This document shows positions 8,210 through 16,977 of a stretch of 64,000 bases of DNA, in pieces. Position 1 is the stretch's first letter, and each line of letters opens with the position of its first letter. Origin of the DNA: Subdoligranulum variabile (GTDB lineage: Bacteria > Bacillota > Clostridia > Oscillospirales > Ruminococcaceae); NCBI GenBank assembly GCA_003343905.1, contig QAKI01000049.1, forward strand, positions 16,996 through 80,995, read 5' to 3'. The position numbers were made by a program, and so were the translations under genes. Below the pieces are notes generated by a model, which made no database searches, was not told where the DNA came from, and worked only from the letters and a program-made list of their open reading frames with translations.

Positions 8210-9118
8210 ATGCCTGCATTTTTGCTCAAACCCGCCTGCAAGGATTATCTTTGGGGCGGTGAAAAACTGCGGACCGACTACCATGTCGAGTCCGACTGCC
8301 GGCCCCTGGCGGAAGCCTGGGTCCTGTCCTGCCACCCGGACGGCCCGTCCGCGCTGGCGGCGACCGGGCAGAGCCTGCCCGATTATATAAAAGCCCATCC
8401 CGGCTGCCTGGGCACCGACTGTAGCGATTTTGCGCAGTTCCCGGTGCTGGTCAAACTGATCGACGCGCGGGACAACCTTTCGATCCAGGTACACCCCTCG
8501 GACGATTACGCGCTGGCGCATGAACACCAGTACGGCAAGACCGAGATGTGGGTGGTCCTGGACGCCGAGCCGGGGGCGTACCTCTACTACGGTTTTTCCC
8601 GCGCTGTCACGCGGGAGGAATTTGCCCGCCGCATTCGGGAAAACACCCTGCCGGAAGTCCTCAACGCCGTGCCGGTACATAAGGGGGATGTGTTCTTTAT
8701 CCCGTCCGGCACGCTGCACGCCATCTGCCGCGGCATCGTGATCGCGGAGATCCAGCAGAGTTCCAACGTCACCTACCGCGTGTACGACTATGGGCGGGTG
8801 GGGGCCGACGGCCAGCCCCGCGCGCTGCACATCCCGCAGGCGCTCGCGGTCACCGATCTGGAACCGACGCGCCCCCCGCAGTTTGAAGGGCACCTGGGCA
8901 GTTGCCGCTACTTTACCGCCGATGCCTGCGCCGCCCCGTGGGAGGGCGTGGCCGATGAACGTTCCTTCGTGGGCGTTCTTGTGGTCGAGGGCGCCGGTAC
9001 CCTCGAATGCAGCGGCGAGACGCTGCCGCTGCACAAGGGCAGCAGCGTCTTTATCACCGCCGGGAGCGGCCGCTTCCGGGTGACAGGGGACTGCCGCCTG
9101 CTGCTCACCCGCGTGTAA
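8210..9118 (+). CDS. manA: Mannose-6-phosphate isomerase, class I
   Basis: This 302-residue cupin-type zinc enzyme interconverts mannose-6-phosphate and fructose-6-phosphate, feeding mannan-derived mannose to glycolysis. The metal-binding residues are visible in QVHPSDDYA (Gln and His), in the Glu of KTEMWVVLD and in the His of PSGTLHAI. The typical start DYLWGGEKL and the segment EIQQSSNVTYRVYDYGR are also present. Length matches short Firmicute ManA proteins (about 310). It follows the YesL-like gene by 15 bases. Confidence 0.92.
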   Translation: MPAFLLKPACKDYLWGGEKLRTDYHVESDCRPLAEAWVLSCHPDGPSALAATGQSLPDYIKAHPGCLGTDCSDFAQFPVLVKLIDARDNLSIQVHPSDDYALAHEHQYGKTEMWVVLDAEPGAYLYYGFSRAVTREEFARRIRENTLPEVLNAVPVHKGDVFFIPSGTLHAICRGIVIAEIQQSSNVTYRVYDYGRVGADGQPRALHIPQALAVTDLEPTRPPQFEGHLGSCRYFTADACAAPWEGVADERSFVGVLVVEGAGTLECSGETLPLHKGSSVFITAGSGRFRVTGDCRLLLTRV

Positions 9119-9235
9119 GGCGCGGTACCGCCGGACTGTTCCGTCAGCCCGGCGGCTTTGCCGTTCCCGGAAACTTATGTTATTTTATAGCTATCATCAC
9201 CCTGCCCGTGCCCCGGGCAAGAAAGAGAGGTCACC

Positions 9236-11383
9236 ATGATCTGCTGTGACACCAAAACCAACATCTTCACCCTGCACACCCGCCATACCACCTATGCGAT
9301 GGCAGCCGACGCCCAGGGCCGCCTGCTGCACCTGTATTACGGTCCCCGCACTACCGCCGTGCGGCTGCCGGCATCCCCCCACGACGACCCCGGCTGCCAC
9401 CCCGATATGCTGATGCAGGAATGGCCCTGCCCCGGCATGGGGGACAACCACATCCCGTTTTTCCAGCCGGAATTTGCCGATGGCGTCATCGCCGCAGACC
9501 TGCGTTTTGCCGGGGCCGAGGTGACCGACGGCAAGTACAGCCTGCCCGGTCTGCCAGCGTTCCGGGAATGTGACGGCACTGAAACGCTGCGCATCACGCT
9601 GAAAGATGAACTGGGCCTGACGGTGACGCTTCTTTATGGCGTGCTGCCGGACACCGACCTGATCACCCGCGCCGCCGTGGTGGAGAACACCGGCAGCCAG
9701 TCGGTCACCCTGCGCGGCGTTCCCTCGGCTGTGTTGGAATTTTCTGCCCGGGAACTGGACCTGCTGACCTTTGACGGCACCTGGGCCGCCGAACGCACGC
9801 TGAACCGGGCGGCGGTCCGCCCCGGCGTGCAGGCGGTGGGCAGCGTGGGCGGTATTCCGACCCATGCGCACAACCCCTTTGTGGTGCTGTGCAGCCCCGA
9901 CGCCGGCGAGGACCGCGGCGCCTGCTGGGGTGCGGCGCTGGTGTACAGCGGCAACTACCGCATCCAGACCGAAAAGACCGTCGGCGGCATCCGTCTGAGC
10001 ATGGGGATCGAGCCGTTCCGCTTCGCCTGGACGCTGGCCCCCGGCGAGCAGTTCGTCACGCCCGAAGCCGCCTTTGTCTACAGTGACGCAGGTTTCGGCG
10101 CCATGAGCCGGAACTTCCACCGTTCCATCCGGGAACATCTGCTGCCGTCCCGCTGGGCCGACCCGGCGGTGCGCCGCCCGGTACTGCTGAACAGTTGGGA
10201 AGCCTGCTACTTTGACTTCGATGAAGCCAAGCTGCTGGAACTGGCCCGCGCCGCCAAGGCGGCCCACGCCGATCTGTTCGTGCTGGACGACGGCTGGTTC
10301 AAGGGCCGCAACGATACTTCGTCCAGCCTGGGCGACTGGGTGCCCGACCGGAAGAAGCTGCCGGACGGTGTGGCGGGGCTTTGCCGCCGCGTCAATGAGC
10401 TGGGGCTGGACTTCGGCATCTGGGTCGAGCCGGAAGCGGTCAGCCCGGATTCGGACCTGTACCGCGCCCACCCTGACTGGGTACTGCAGATCCCCGGCCG
10501 CCCCACGCTGGAAATCCGCCAGCAGTATACGCTGGATTTCTCCCGCGAGGACGTGCGCGAGGGGATCTGGCAGCAACTTTGCGCCCTGCTGGATAGCTGC
10601 CCCATCCGTTACGTCAAGTGGGATATGAACCGCACGCTGGCCAACGTGCGCAGTGCGGCGCTGCCCGCCAGCCGCCAGGGCGAAGTCTACCACCGCTATG
10701 TGCTGGGCCTGTATGACTTCCAGCGCAAACTCACCGCGCGGTACCCCGACCTGCTGCTGGAAAACTGCGCCAGCGGCGGCGCGCGCTTTGACTGCGGCAT
10801 GCTCTACTATGCGCCCCAGATCTGGACCAGCGACAACACCGACGCGCTGGACCGCCTGAGCATCCAGTACGGCACCAGCTTCTGCTATCCGCCCTGCGTC
10901 ATGGGCGCGCATTATTCCACGGTGCCCAACCACATCAGCGGCCGTACCGCCAGCGTGGAGGCCCGCATGGCGGCGGCCCTGACCGGCACGTTCGGATTCG
11001 AACTCGATCTGACCGCCTATACCGATGCCCAGATCGAAGCCCTGCACCCCTATGTGCAGTTCTATCACGATCACGGCACGCTGCTGCGCGGCGGTGATCT
11101 TTACCGGCTGACCGCGCCCGACGGCCACGGCGCGGCCTGGGCCGTGGCGTCCCCCGACGGCAGCGAGGCGGTGGTCTTTGCCGTCGGCCGTGTGCTGGAT
11201 GGGCGCAGCCTGACACTGCCGTTCGTACTGGCCGAGGGGCAGTATGACGCGCACACTTTGTACACCGGCGGCAGCGCGGACACGGCCTACAGCGGCGCGG
11301 AACTGACCGGCCTGGGCCTGCCGCTTCCCGCTGTGCGCGGCGATCTGCCGGGCTGCCTTATCTACTTGAAAAACAGGGTGTGA
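9236..11383 (+). CDS. GH36 alpha-galactosidase
   Basis: This 715-residue enzyme removes terminal alpha-1,6-galactose, here presumably from galactomannan oligosaccharides or raffinose-type sugars. It has the N-terminal beta-sandwich, then the catalytic barrel with VLDDGWFKGRN, GLWDFG-type FGIWVEPEAV, the nucleophile Asp463 in YVKWDMNR and the acid/base Asp533 in WTSDNTDA. LLENCASGGARFD contains the substrate-binding Cys-Gly region of the family. No signal peptide is present, so it acts in the cytoplasm on imported oligosaccharides. GAGAGGT precedes the ATG. Released galactose would be phosphorylated by the galactokinase at 18.1 kb. Confidence 0.93.
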   Translation: MICCDTKTNIFTLHTRHTTYAMAADAQGRLLHLYYGPRTTAVRLPASPHDDPGCHPDMLMQEWPCPGMGDNHIPFFQPEFADGVIAADLRFAGAEVTDGKYSLPGLPAFRECDGTETLRITLKDELGLTVTLLYGVLPDTDLITRAAVVENTGSQSVTLRGVPSAVLEFSARELDLLTFDGTWAAERTLNRAAVRPGVQAVGSVGGIPTHAHNPFVVLCSPDAGEDRGACWGAALVYSGNYRIQTEKTVGGIRLSMGIEPFRFAWTLAPGEQFVTPEAAFVYSDAGFGAMSRNFHRSIREHLLPSRWADPAVRRPVLLNSWEACYFDFDEAKLLELARAAKAAHADLFVLDDGWFKGRNDTSSSLGDWVPDRKKLPDGVAGLCRRVNELGLDFGIWVEPEAVSPDSDLYRAHPDWVLQIPGRPTLEIRQQYTLDFSREDVREGIWQQLCALLDSCPIRYVKWDMNRTLANVRSAALPASRQGEVYHRYVLGLYDFQRKLTARYPDLLLENCASGGARFDCGMLYYAPQIWTSDNTDALDRLSIQYGTSFCYPPCVMGAHYSTVPNHISGRTASVEARMAAALTGTFGFELDLTAYTDAQIEALHPYVQFYHDHGTLLRGGDLYRLTAPDGHGAAWAVASPDGSEAVVFAVGRVLDGRSLTLPFVLAEGQYDAHTLYTGGSADTAYSGAELTGLGLPLPAVRGDLPGCLIYLKNRV

Positions 11384-11391
11384 AGGTGCGT

Positions 11392-12294
11392 ATGAAGATC
11401 AAAGCCGTTAATTTTGCCCCGTTTGCCCGCCGCGGCGCCCTTGATACCGAAGCCGCCCGTGCGGAACTGGCCCGGATGCAGAACGCCACCGGTGCCGATA
11501 CGGTCATCTTCTGCCCGGCCGCCGTGCAGAACGGGCCGTTCGATGAAAAGATCGACTTTACCGGCGCGTACACTACCGGCGACGCGGAACTGCTCTCCAT
11601 CACCGGCTTTGCGCGGGAACGGGGGCTGCGGGTGTTCTGGAAGCCCACCGTCAACTGCCTGGACGGCACCTGGCGGGCGCGCATCGACTTCTTTGACCAC
11701 GAAGTCCCCTGCGAAACAGGCTGGCGCAACTGGTTCCCGGCCTATACGGCGTTCCAACTGCACTTTGCCAAGTTGGCGCAGCAGGCCGGCATCGACTGCC
11801 TGATTTTGGGGTGCGAGATGACCCATACCGAGCGCCGCGAAGCGGACTGGCGAAACCTGATCGCGGCAGTGCGCGCCGTGTACACGGGCACGCTGACCTA
11901 TAACTGTGATAAATACAGCGAGGATCATGTGCCGTTCTGGGACGCGCTGGACGCCATCTGTTCCAGCGGGTACTATCCCATCGACGATCTTCCCCGCCAG
12001 ATGGACCGCATCGAACAGGTGGTGCGCCGGTACGGCAAACCGTTCTTCTTTGCCGAAGCGGGCTGTATGCGCATCGCCGGTTCGGCCCTGTGCCCCAACG
12101 ACTGGACCCTGCAGGGCGCGCCCGATGAAGGGGAGCAGGACCGCTGGTATCAGGCTTTGTTCGCCGCCGCGGCGGACCGTCCCTGGTTTGGCGGCGTCGG
12201 CCTGTGGGACTGGCCGCTGGATGCTGCGCACGACAGCGCCTATTCTTTCTGCCAGGCCCCGGCGCTGGGGACCATCCGGCAGTGGACACCGTAA
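11392..12294 (+). CDS. GH113 beta-mannanase / exo-oligomannosidase
   Basis: This 300-residue enzyme is a clan GH-A barrel of the GH113 type. The acid/base is Glu142 in LILGCEMTHTERRE and the nucleophile is Glu222 in GKPFFFAEAG; GVGLWDWPLD ends the barrel. No signal peptide is visible, so it works inside the cell. In Roseburia intestinalis a GH113 enzyme in an equivalent locus releases mannose from the reducing end of mannooligosaccharides, and a similar role is likely here. I chose the ATG at 11392, preceded by GAAGGTG; a GTG at 11380 that overlaps the alpha-galactosidase stop is an alternative. Confidence 0.82.
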   Translation: MKIKAVNFAPFARRGALDTEAARAELARMQNATGADTVIFCPAAVQNGPFDEKIDFTGAYTTGDAELLSITGFARERGLRVFWKPTVNCLDGTWRARIDFFDHEVPCETGWRNWFPAYTAFQLHFAKLAQQAGIDCLILGCEMTHTERREADWRNLIAAVRAVYTGTLTYNCDKYSEDHVPFWDALDAICSSGYYPIDDLPRQMDRIEQVVRRYGKPFFFAEAGCMRIAGSALCPNDWTLQGAPDEGEQDRWYQALFAAAADRPWFGGVGLWDWPLDAAHDSAYSFCQAPALGTIRQWTP

Positions 12295-12326
12295 CGAAAA
12301 AACACGCTCCCCGTTCTGCAGCCCCT

Positions 12327-12355
12327 TTTACAAGCGGCGCCTTCCGTGCTATACT
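12327..12355 (+). promoter_or_regulatory. Promoter of the TetR-type gene
   Basis: TTTACA (12327-12332) and TATACT (12350-12355) are 17 bp apart, with an extended TGC before the -10. It lies 31 bases before the regulator's ATG and starts a unit separate from the mannan operon. Confidence 0.65.
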
Positions 12356-12385
12356 GGAACAAATTGACGGCAGGGGAGGAACGCT

Positions 12386-12958
12386 ATGTCACAGATCACC
12401 AAACGGGCGCTGGCTGCGTCGCTCAAGCGGCTGATGGCCCAAAAACCGCTGTCCAAGATCACCATTTCCGACATTACCGACGAATGCGGCATCAACCGCA
12501 TGACGTTTTACTACCACTTCCAGGACATTTACGACCTCATCGACTGGATCTGCCAGCAGGAGGGCGGGCAGGCCCTGGGGGACCGAACGGGCTACGATAC
12601 CTGGCAGGACGGCTTTGTGGCACTCTGCCATACTGTGATCGAAAACCGCGCCTTTATCGAGGGGGTCTACCACTCGGTCCAGCGCGAACAGATCGAAAAC
12701 TACCTCTACCGCGTGGTCTATGACCTGCTGTTCGACGTGGTCCGGGAACTGGCCGCGCCCTATTCCATCGCGGAGGAGGACGAAGCCTACATCACAAACT
12801 TTTATAAGTATGCCTTTGTCGGCGTCATGCTGGACTGGGTCAAGACCGGCATGAAGGAACCGCCCGAACAGGTGGTGGGCCGTGTCAGCCGGATGACCCA
12901 CGGCCAACTGCTGGCCGCCATCCAGAACATGGCGGCCGGGCCCGCCCCATCAAAATAG
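12386..12958 (+). CDS. TetR/AcrR-family transcriptional regulator
   Basis: This 190-residue regulator has an N-terminal TetR helix-turn-helix at about residues 8-50 (KRALAASLKRLMAQKPLSKI, then ISDITDECGINRMTFYYHF). The all-helical C-terminal half resembles the DhaS-like TetR_C group. GGGGAGG precedes the ATG. The next gene on the same strand, after a terminator, is oleate hydratase. Adjacent TetR regulators often control such genes, so a fatty-acid response is plausible but unproven. Confidence 0.85.
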   Translation: MSQITKRALAASLKRLMAQKPLSKITISDITDECGINRMTFYYHFQDIYDLIDWICQQEGGQALGDRTGYDTWQDGFVALCHTVIENRAFIEGVYHSVQREQIENYLYRVVYDLLFDVVRELAAPYSIAEEDEAYITNFYKYAFVGVMLDWVKTGMKEPPEQVVGRVSRMTHGQLLAAIQNMAAGPAPSK

Positions 12959-12984
12959 GAGATCTGCCCAAAATCTTTACAATT

Positions 12985-13028
12985 CGCCCCGGATGATGGA
13001 AAACCCATCATCCGGGGCGTCTTGCTTA
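12985..13028 (+). terminator. Terminator between the TetR-type gene and oleate hydratase
   Basis: A perfect 15-bp stem (12985-12999 with 13005-13019) closes a five-base loop and is followed by TCTTGCTT, a weak T tract. Confidence 0.65.
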
Positions 13029-13078
13029 TTGCGGCTGTGCGTTATTTTTACTACAATAGGGTCATTCCCAAACGACCC
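13029..13078 (+). promoter_or_regulatory. ohyA: Promoter of oleate hydratase with possible operator
   Basis: TTGCGG (13029-13034) and TACAAT (13052-13057) are 17 bp apart. Just after the -10, at the likely start of transcription, an inverted repeat GGGTC-N10-GACCC (13059-13078) could be an operator, perhaps for the adjacent TetR-type protein. The ribosome binding site AGGAGGG follows at 13091. Confidence 0.55.
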
Positions 13079-13105
13079 ATGCAAAACCGAAGGAGGGTAT
13101 TGCAA

Positions 13106-14881
13106 ATGTATTACGCCAGTGGCAATTATGAAGCTTTCGTCCGTCCTCTCAAGCCGGAGGGCGTGGACCGTAAATCTGCCTATATCGTGGGCACGGGCCT
13201 GGCCGCGCTGACGGCCGCCTGCTATCTTGTGCGGGACGGGCGCATGCCCGGCAAACGCATCCATATTTTTGAGAAGGACCCCATCCCCGGCGGCGCCTGC
13301 GACGGCTGGGAGTACCCCGGCCTTGGCTACGTCATGCGCGGCGGCCGCGAAATGGACAACCATTTTGAAGTCATGTGGGACCTGTTCCGCTCGATCCCTT
13401 CAATCGAAACGCCGGACCTGAGCGTTCTGGATGAATACTACTACCTCAACAAACGGGACCCCAACTACTCCCTGATGCGCGCGACCGAAAAGCGCGGCCA
13501 GGACGCCCATACCGACGGCAAGTTCGGCCTTTCCGACAAGGGCGCGCTGGAGATCATGCGCCTGTTCTTCACCCCGGATGAAGAGCTTTACGACCGGCCC
13601 ATCACCGACTTTTTCAGCGACGAGGTGCTGAACTCCAATTTCTGGCTCTATTGGCGCACGATGTTCGCCTTTGAAAACTGGCACAGCGCGCTGGAAATGA
13701 AGCTCTACATCCGCCGCTACATCCACCACATCGGCGGCCTGCCGGACTTCCGCGCCCTGCGGTTCACCCGCTACAATCAGTATGAGTCCATGATCCTGCC
13801 GATGGTGCAGTACCTTGAAAAAGCCGGGGTGCAGTTCCACTACAACACCAAGGTGGAGGACGTGCACTTTGCCATCGAGGGCGCCCGCAAAGCGGCTGAC
13901 CGCATCGTGCTGCTGACGGAGTCCGGCCGGGAAACGCTGGATTTGACCGAGGATGACCTCGTGTTCATCACGCCGGGCGGCTGCGTCGAAAACTCGGCCC
14001 TCGGCTCGCAGGACACCCCTGCGGCCTACACGCCGGAACTCAAAGCCGGCGGCGGCTGGGATATGTGGCGGCGCATCGCGGCGCAGGACCCGTCGTTCGG
14101 CCACCCGGACAAATTCTGCGGCGACCCCGAAAAAAGCAACTGGATGAGCGCCACCGTCACCACGCTGGACGGCCGCATCCCGCCGTATGTGCAGAAGATC
14201 TGCCAGCGCGACCCCTTCAGCGGCCGCGTCGTTACCGGCGGTATCGTCACAGTGAAAGACTCCAACTGGCTGTTGAGCTGGACCTTCAACCGGCAGCCCC
14301 AGTTCCGCAGCCAGCCCAAGGGGCAACTGGTGGGCTGGATCTACGGCCTGTTCAGCGACCGCCCCGGCAACTATGTAAAGAAGCCGATGCGGGACTGCAC
14401 CGGGCAGGAGATCTGCATGGAATGGCTCTACCACCTGGGTGTGCCCGAAGCCGAGATCCCGGATATGGCCGCGCACAGCGCCAACACCATCCCGTGCATG
14501 ATGCCCTACATCACGGCTTTCTTCATGCCCCGCGCCAAGGGCGACCGGCCCGACGTGGTCCCGGCGGGCGCCGTAAACTTTGCCTTCATCGGCCAGTTTG
14601 CCGAAACGCCGCGGGATACCATCTTCACGACCGAATACTCGATGCGCACCGGCATGGAAGCCGTCTATACGCTGCTGAACATCGACCGCGGTGTGCCCGA
14701 AGTGTGGGGCAGCGTCTACGATGTGCGCGACCTGCTCAACGCTACCGTCAAGCTGCGCGACGGCCGCAAGATCACCGATATGGAACTGCACCTCAAAGAA
14801 AAACTGGCCCTGCGCGAAGCACTGAAAGCCATCGCCGGGACCGACGTGGAAAAGCTGCTCAAAGAGTACCATGTGATCTGA
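13106..14881 (+). CDS. ohyA: Oleate hydratase (myosin-cross-reactive antigen family)
   Basis: This 591-residue FAD enzyme adds water to the cis-9 double bond of oleic and related acids, giving 10-hydroxy fatty acids. This is known in gut bacteria as a defence against unsaturated fatty acids. The N-terminal Rossmann motif is GTGLAALTAACYLV, followed by an acidic strand end FEKDPIPGGACDGW. Family blocks such as YVMRGGREMDNHFE and FTRYNQYESMILPM follow. The ATG at 13106 follows AGGAGGG and gives the family's usual length of about 590. Nothing suggests truncation. Confidence 0.93.
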   Translation: MYYASGNYEAFVRPLKPEGVDRKSAYIVGTGLAALTAACYLVRDGRMPGKRIHIFEKDPIPGGACDGWEYPGLGYVMRGGREMDNHFEVMWDLFRSIPSIETPDLSVLDEYYYLNKRDPNYSLMRATEKRGQDAHTDGKFGLSDKGALEIMRLFFTPDEELYDRPITDFFSDEVLNSNFWLYWRTMFAFENWHSALEMKLYIRRYIHHIGGLPDFRALRFTRYNQYESMILPMVQYLEKAGVQFHYNTKVEDVHFAIEGARKAADRIVLLTESGRETLDLTEDDLVFITPGGCVENSALGSQDTPAAYTPELKAGGGWDMWRRIAAQDPSFGHPDKFCGDPEKSNWMSATVTTLDGRIPPYVQKICQRDPFSGRVVTGGIVTVKDSNWLLSWTFNRQPQFRSQPKGQLVGWIYGLFSDRPGNYVKKPMRDCTGQEICMEWLYHLGVPEAEIPDMAAHSANTIPCMMPYITAFFMPRAKGDRPDVVPAGAVNFAFIGQFAETPRDTIFTTEYSMRTGMEAVYTLLNIDRGVPEVWGSVYDVRDLLNATVKLRDGRKITDMELHLKEKLALREALKAIAGTDVEKLLKEYHVI

Positions 14882-14910
14882 AACGCGCCGTAATCGGCGC
14901 GGGCGAGCGC

Positions 14911-14955
14911 CGCCCCGGCGGCGACCGCTCCGCCCCGGCGGTGACCGCCCCGCCC
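14911..14955. repeat. Short GC-rich tandem repeat
   Basis: A 20-bp unit CGCCCCGGCGGCGACCGCTC (14911-14930) is followed by a near copy (14931-14950, two differences) and the start of a third. It lies in the noncoding space between ohyA and the convergent VOC gene. No function is apparent. Confidence 0.5.
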
Positions 14956-15027
14956 GGGGCGGGGGAGAGGACGGGCTTTGGTCCCGGCTGCCCCCGGCGA
15001 CGTTGCCGGGATAAAAAGCAAAATAAA

Positions 15028-15085
15028 AACGAACTGCTGTGCGGAGAAACCCTTTCCCTGCACGGCAGTTCGTTTGTTTTTGTGT
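15028..15085. terminator. Bidirectional terminator between ohyA and the VOC gene
   Basis: AACGAACTGCTGTGC (15028-15042) pairs with GCACGGCAGTTCGTT (15060-15074) with one mismatch. An A-rich run precedes it and a T-rich run follows, so it can stop transcription from both convergent genes. Confidence 0.8.
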
Positions 15086-15114
15086 GCTGCGGCCTGTGCG
15101 CGGGGCAGCCGACT

Positions 15115-15573
15115 TTACCGCATACAGGCTTTCACGAATTTTAGGGGAACATCCATGCGTTCGGCTGCCTGTTCGGGCGTCATGCCGCGCGCCAGAAAAC
15201 GCGCGCAGACGGACTGCATGGCTTCGCCCACCTCGATGATATGATGATCCGGGTCATAAAAGCGCACCACGCGCTGCCCCCAGGTGTGTTCCTTGACGGG
15301 GTGTACGTATTCAATGGCGCACTTTCCCAGCTTTTCGGCAAACCCGTCAAAGTCAACTTCTTCAAAATACAGCTCAAAACTGTGGCCGCCCCAGGCGATC
15401 GCGCGGCCGTCAATAAATTCCCGGTACGTTTCCTGCGTCTGCAAAGCCAGGCCGCCCGTCAGGGTCTTGTTGGCGCCAAAATCCATAACGACGTGAAGGC
15501 CCAGCACATTTTTATAAAATGCGACGGAGCGATCCATATCGGATACGACCAGCATCGGGCTTTTGAACTTCAC
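15115..15573 (-). CDS. VOC-family (glyoxalase/bleomycin-resistance-like) protein
   Basis: This 152-residue protein starts with SPMLVVSDMDRSVAFYKNVLGL, the standard first beta-alpha-beta module of vicinal-oxygen-chelate proteins. It carries FYDPDHHIIEVGE near residue 115, whose His and Glu are typical metal ligands. The substrate cannot be told from sequence. The start is GTG with AAAGGAGG six bases upstream. A C-terminal 35-residue tail (ARGMTPEQAAERMDVPLKFV) looks like an added small helical segment. It is the last gene of a minus-strand group with the rRNA methyltransferase and the AraC regulator. Confidence 0.8.
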   Translation of the reverse strand: MKFKSPMLVVSDMDRSVAFYKNVLGLHVVMDFGANKTLTGGLALQTQETYREFIDGRAIAWGGHSFELYFEEVDFDGFAEKLGKCAIEYVHPVKEHTWGQRVVRFYDPDHHIIEVGEAMQSVCARFLARGMTPEQAAERMDVPLKFVKACMR

Positions 15574-15606
15574 GTTTGCAGCCTCCTTTGCGGTATTTTG
15601 TATGCG

Positions 15607-16968
15607 TTACAGCCTTTGCAGCTGTACGACCGCTTCCACATGCCGCGTCCGGGGGAACAGGTCCACCGGCTGGACTTCCACAGCGAGGTAGCCGTGTTCG
15701 GTCAGCCAGCGGGTGTCGCGGGCGGCGGTGGCCGCGTTGCAGCTTACCATCACTACGGTGCGGGGCGCCATCCGGCAGATGGCTTCCAAAGTGGCGGTGT
15801 CACAGCCTTTGCGCGGCGGGTCCACCACGATCACATCCGGGTGCGCGCCCTCGGCGGCCAACTGCGCGGCGGCCGCCCCGGCGTCCTGGCAGCGGAACTC
15901 CGCCCGCTGCACCGGCAGGCCAAGCCGGACCGCCGTTGCCTGGGCGCCTTCCACGGCCTGGGGCACGATCTCGACGCCCAGCAGGCGGCGGCAGTCCGGC
16001 AGCATGGAAAGCCCGATGGTCCCCATGCCGCAGTACAGATCCAGCAGAAAATCCTCCGGCTGCAGCGCCGCATAGGCCCGCGCGCGGGCATACAGTACCT
16101 CGGCGGCGGGGGTGTTGACCTGGTAAAATTCATGTACGCCCATGCGCAGCGCCACACCGGCCAGCGTATCTTCCAGATACCCCGGCCCCAGCACCGTGCG
16201 GGTGCGTTTGCCCAAAATCACATTGGTGCGGGAGGTGTTTTCATTGATGAGTACGGTAGTCAGATCAAACGCCTGCTGCAAAGCGCGGCAGATCTCCTTC
16301 TCGCGGGGGAGCGAACGCCCGTTGAGCACAAAACACAGCAGACGCTGGCCGCTGTGCCAGCCCTGGCGCATATACAGGTGCCGTACCAGCCCGGTGTGGC
16401 TTTCCTCGTGGTAAGCCGTGGCGCCGGCCTGCTCCAGCAGGGCGCAGGCGCGGGCGGCCAGTTCGTTCATCCAGACCGGCTGCAACTTGCAGTCGGCACA
16501 GGCCACGATGCGGTGGCTGCGCCCGGCGTAAAACCCTGTGACCAGATGCCCGTTTTCGTCCTGTCCCACAGGCAGTTGGACCTTGTTGCGGTAGCGCGCC
16601 GCGTCGGGCGCACCGATCACCGGCAGCACCGGGACCTGCAGCCCGCCCAGACGGCTGAAAGCGTCCTGCACGAAGCGGGTCTTGGCGGCGCATTCGGTCT
16701 CATAGTCGATGTGCCGCAGCCCGCAGCCCCCGCAGGGGCCTGCCGCCGGGCAGTCCGGGGCGATGCGGCCGGGGCCGGGGGTCAGCAGCTTTTCCAGCCG
16801 GCCGAAAGCATAGCCTTTCATCGGCTTGACGATGCGTACTTCCGCTTCGTCGCCGGGCGCGGTGCCCGGCACAAAGACGGCCTGCCCCTCCCAATGGGCC
16901 ACGCCGTTGCCGTCGCTGGAAAGGGACTCCACGCAAAGGCGCAGGATCTGGTTTTTATTCAAAGGCAT
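15607..16968 (-). CDS. rlmD: 23S rRNA (uracil-C5)-methyltransferase, RlmD/RlmCD type
   Basis: This 453-residue SAM-dependent RNA m5U methyltransferase has an N-terminal TRAM-like domain (VAHWEGQAVFVPGTAPGDEAEV). A cysteine cluster for an iron-sulphur site lies near residues 72-84 (CPAAGPCGGCGLRH). The SAM motif is FLLDLYCGMGTIGLSM at about residue 308, and the catalytic loop is VDPPRKGCD with MVSCNAATAARD after it. The precise uridine cannot be told from sequence. It starts nine bases after the AraC gene, so they share a transcript. Confidence 0.9.
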   Translation of the reverse strand: MPLNKNQILRLCVESLSSDGNGVAHWEGQAVFVPGTAPGDEAEVRIVKPMKGYAFGRLEKLLTPGPGRIAPDCPAAGPCGGCGLRHIDYETECAAKTRFVQDAFSRLGGLQVPVLPVIGAPDAARYRNKVQLPVGQDENGHLVTGFYAGRSHRIVACADCKLQPVWMNELAARACALLEQAGATAYHEESHTGLVRHLYMRQGWHSGQRLLCFVLNGRSLPREKEICRALQQAFDLTTVLINENTSRTNVILGKRTRTVLGPGYLEDTLAGVALRMGVHEFYQVNTPAAEVLYARARAYAALQPEDFLLDLYCGMGTIGLSMLPDCRRLLGVEIVPQAVEGAQATAVRLGLPVQRAEFRCQDAGAAAAQLAAEGAHPDVIVVDPPRKGCDTATLEAICRMAPRTVVMVSCNAATAARDTRWLTEHGYLAVEVQPVDLFPRTRHVEAVVQLQRL

Positions 16969-16977
16969 GGGAACTCC

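Noticed and set aside
6305..9034. A 909-codon open frame on the minus strand across the GH130, YesL-like and manA genes
   Set aside because: It is antisense to several clear genes. Its protein has no family features and is rich in His, Arg, Gly and Val, as expected from the complement of GC-rich coding DNA.
9197..11254. A 685-codon minus-strand frame opposite the alpha-galactosidase gene
   Set aside because: The plus-strand gene has catalytic motifs and a ribosome binding site; the antisense frame has neither.
11380..11391. GTG start for the GH113 protein overlapping the alpha-galactosidase stop
   Set aside because: Possible, but the ATG at 11392 has GAAGGTG at good spacing and gives a normal N-terminus.
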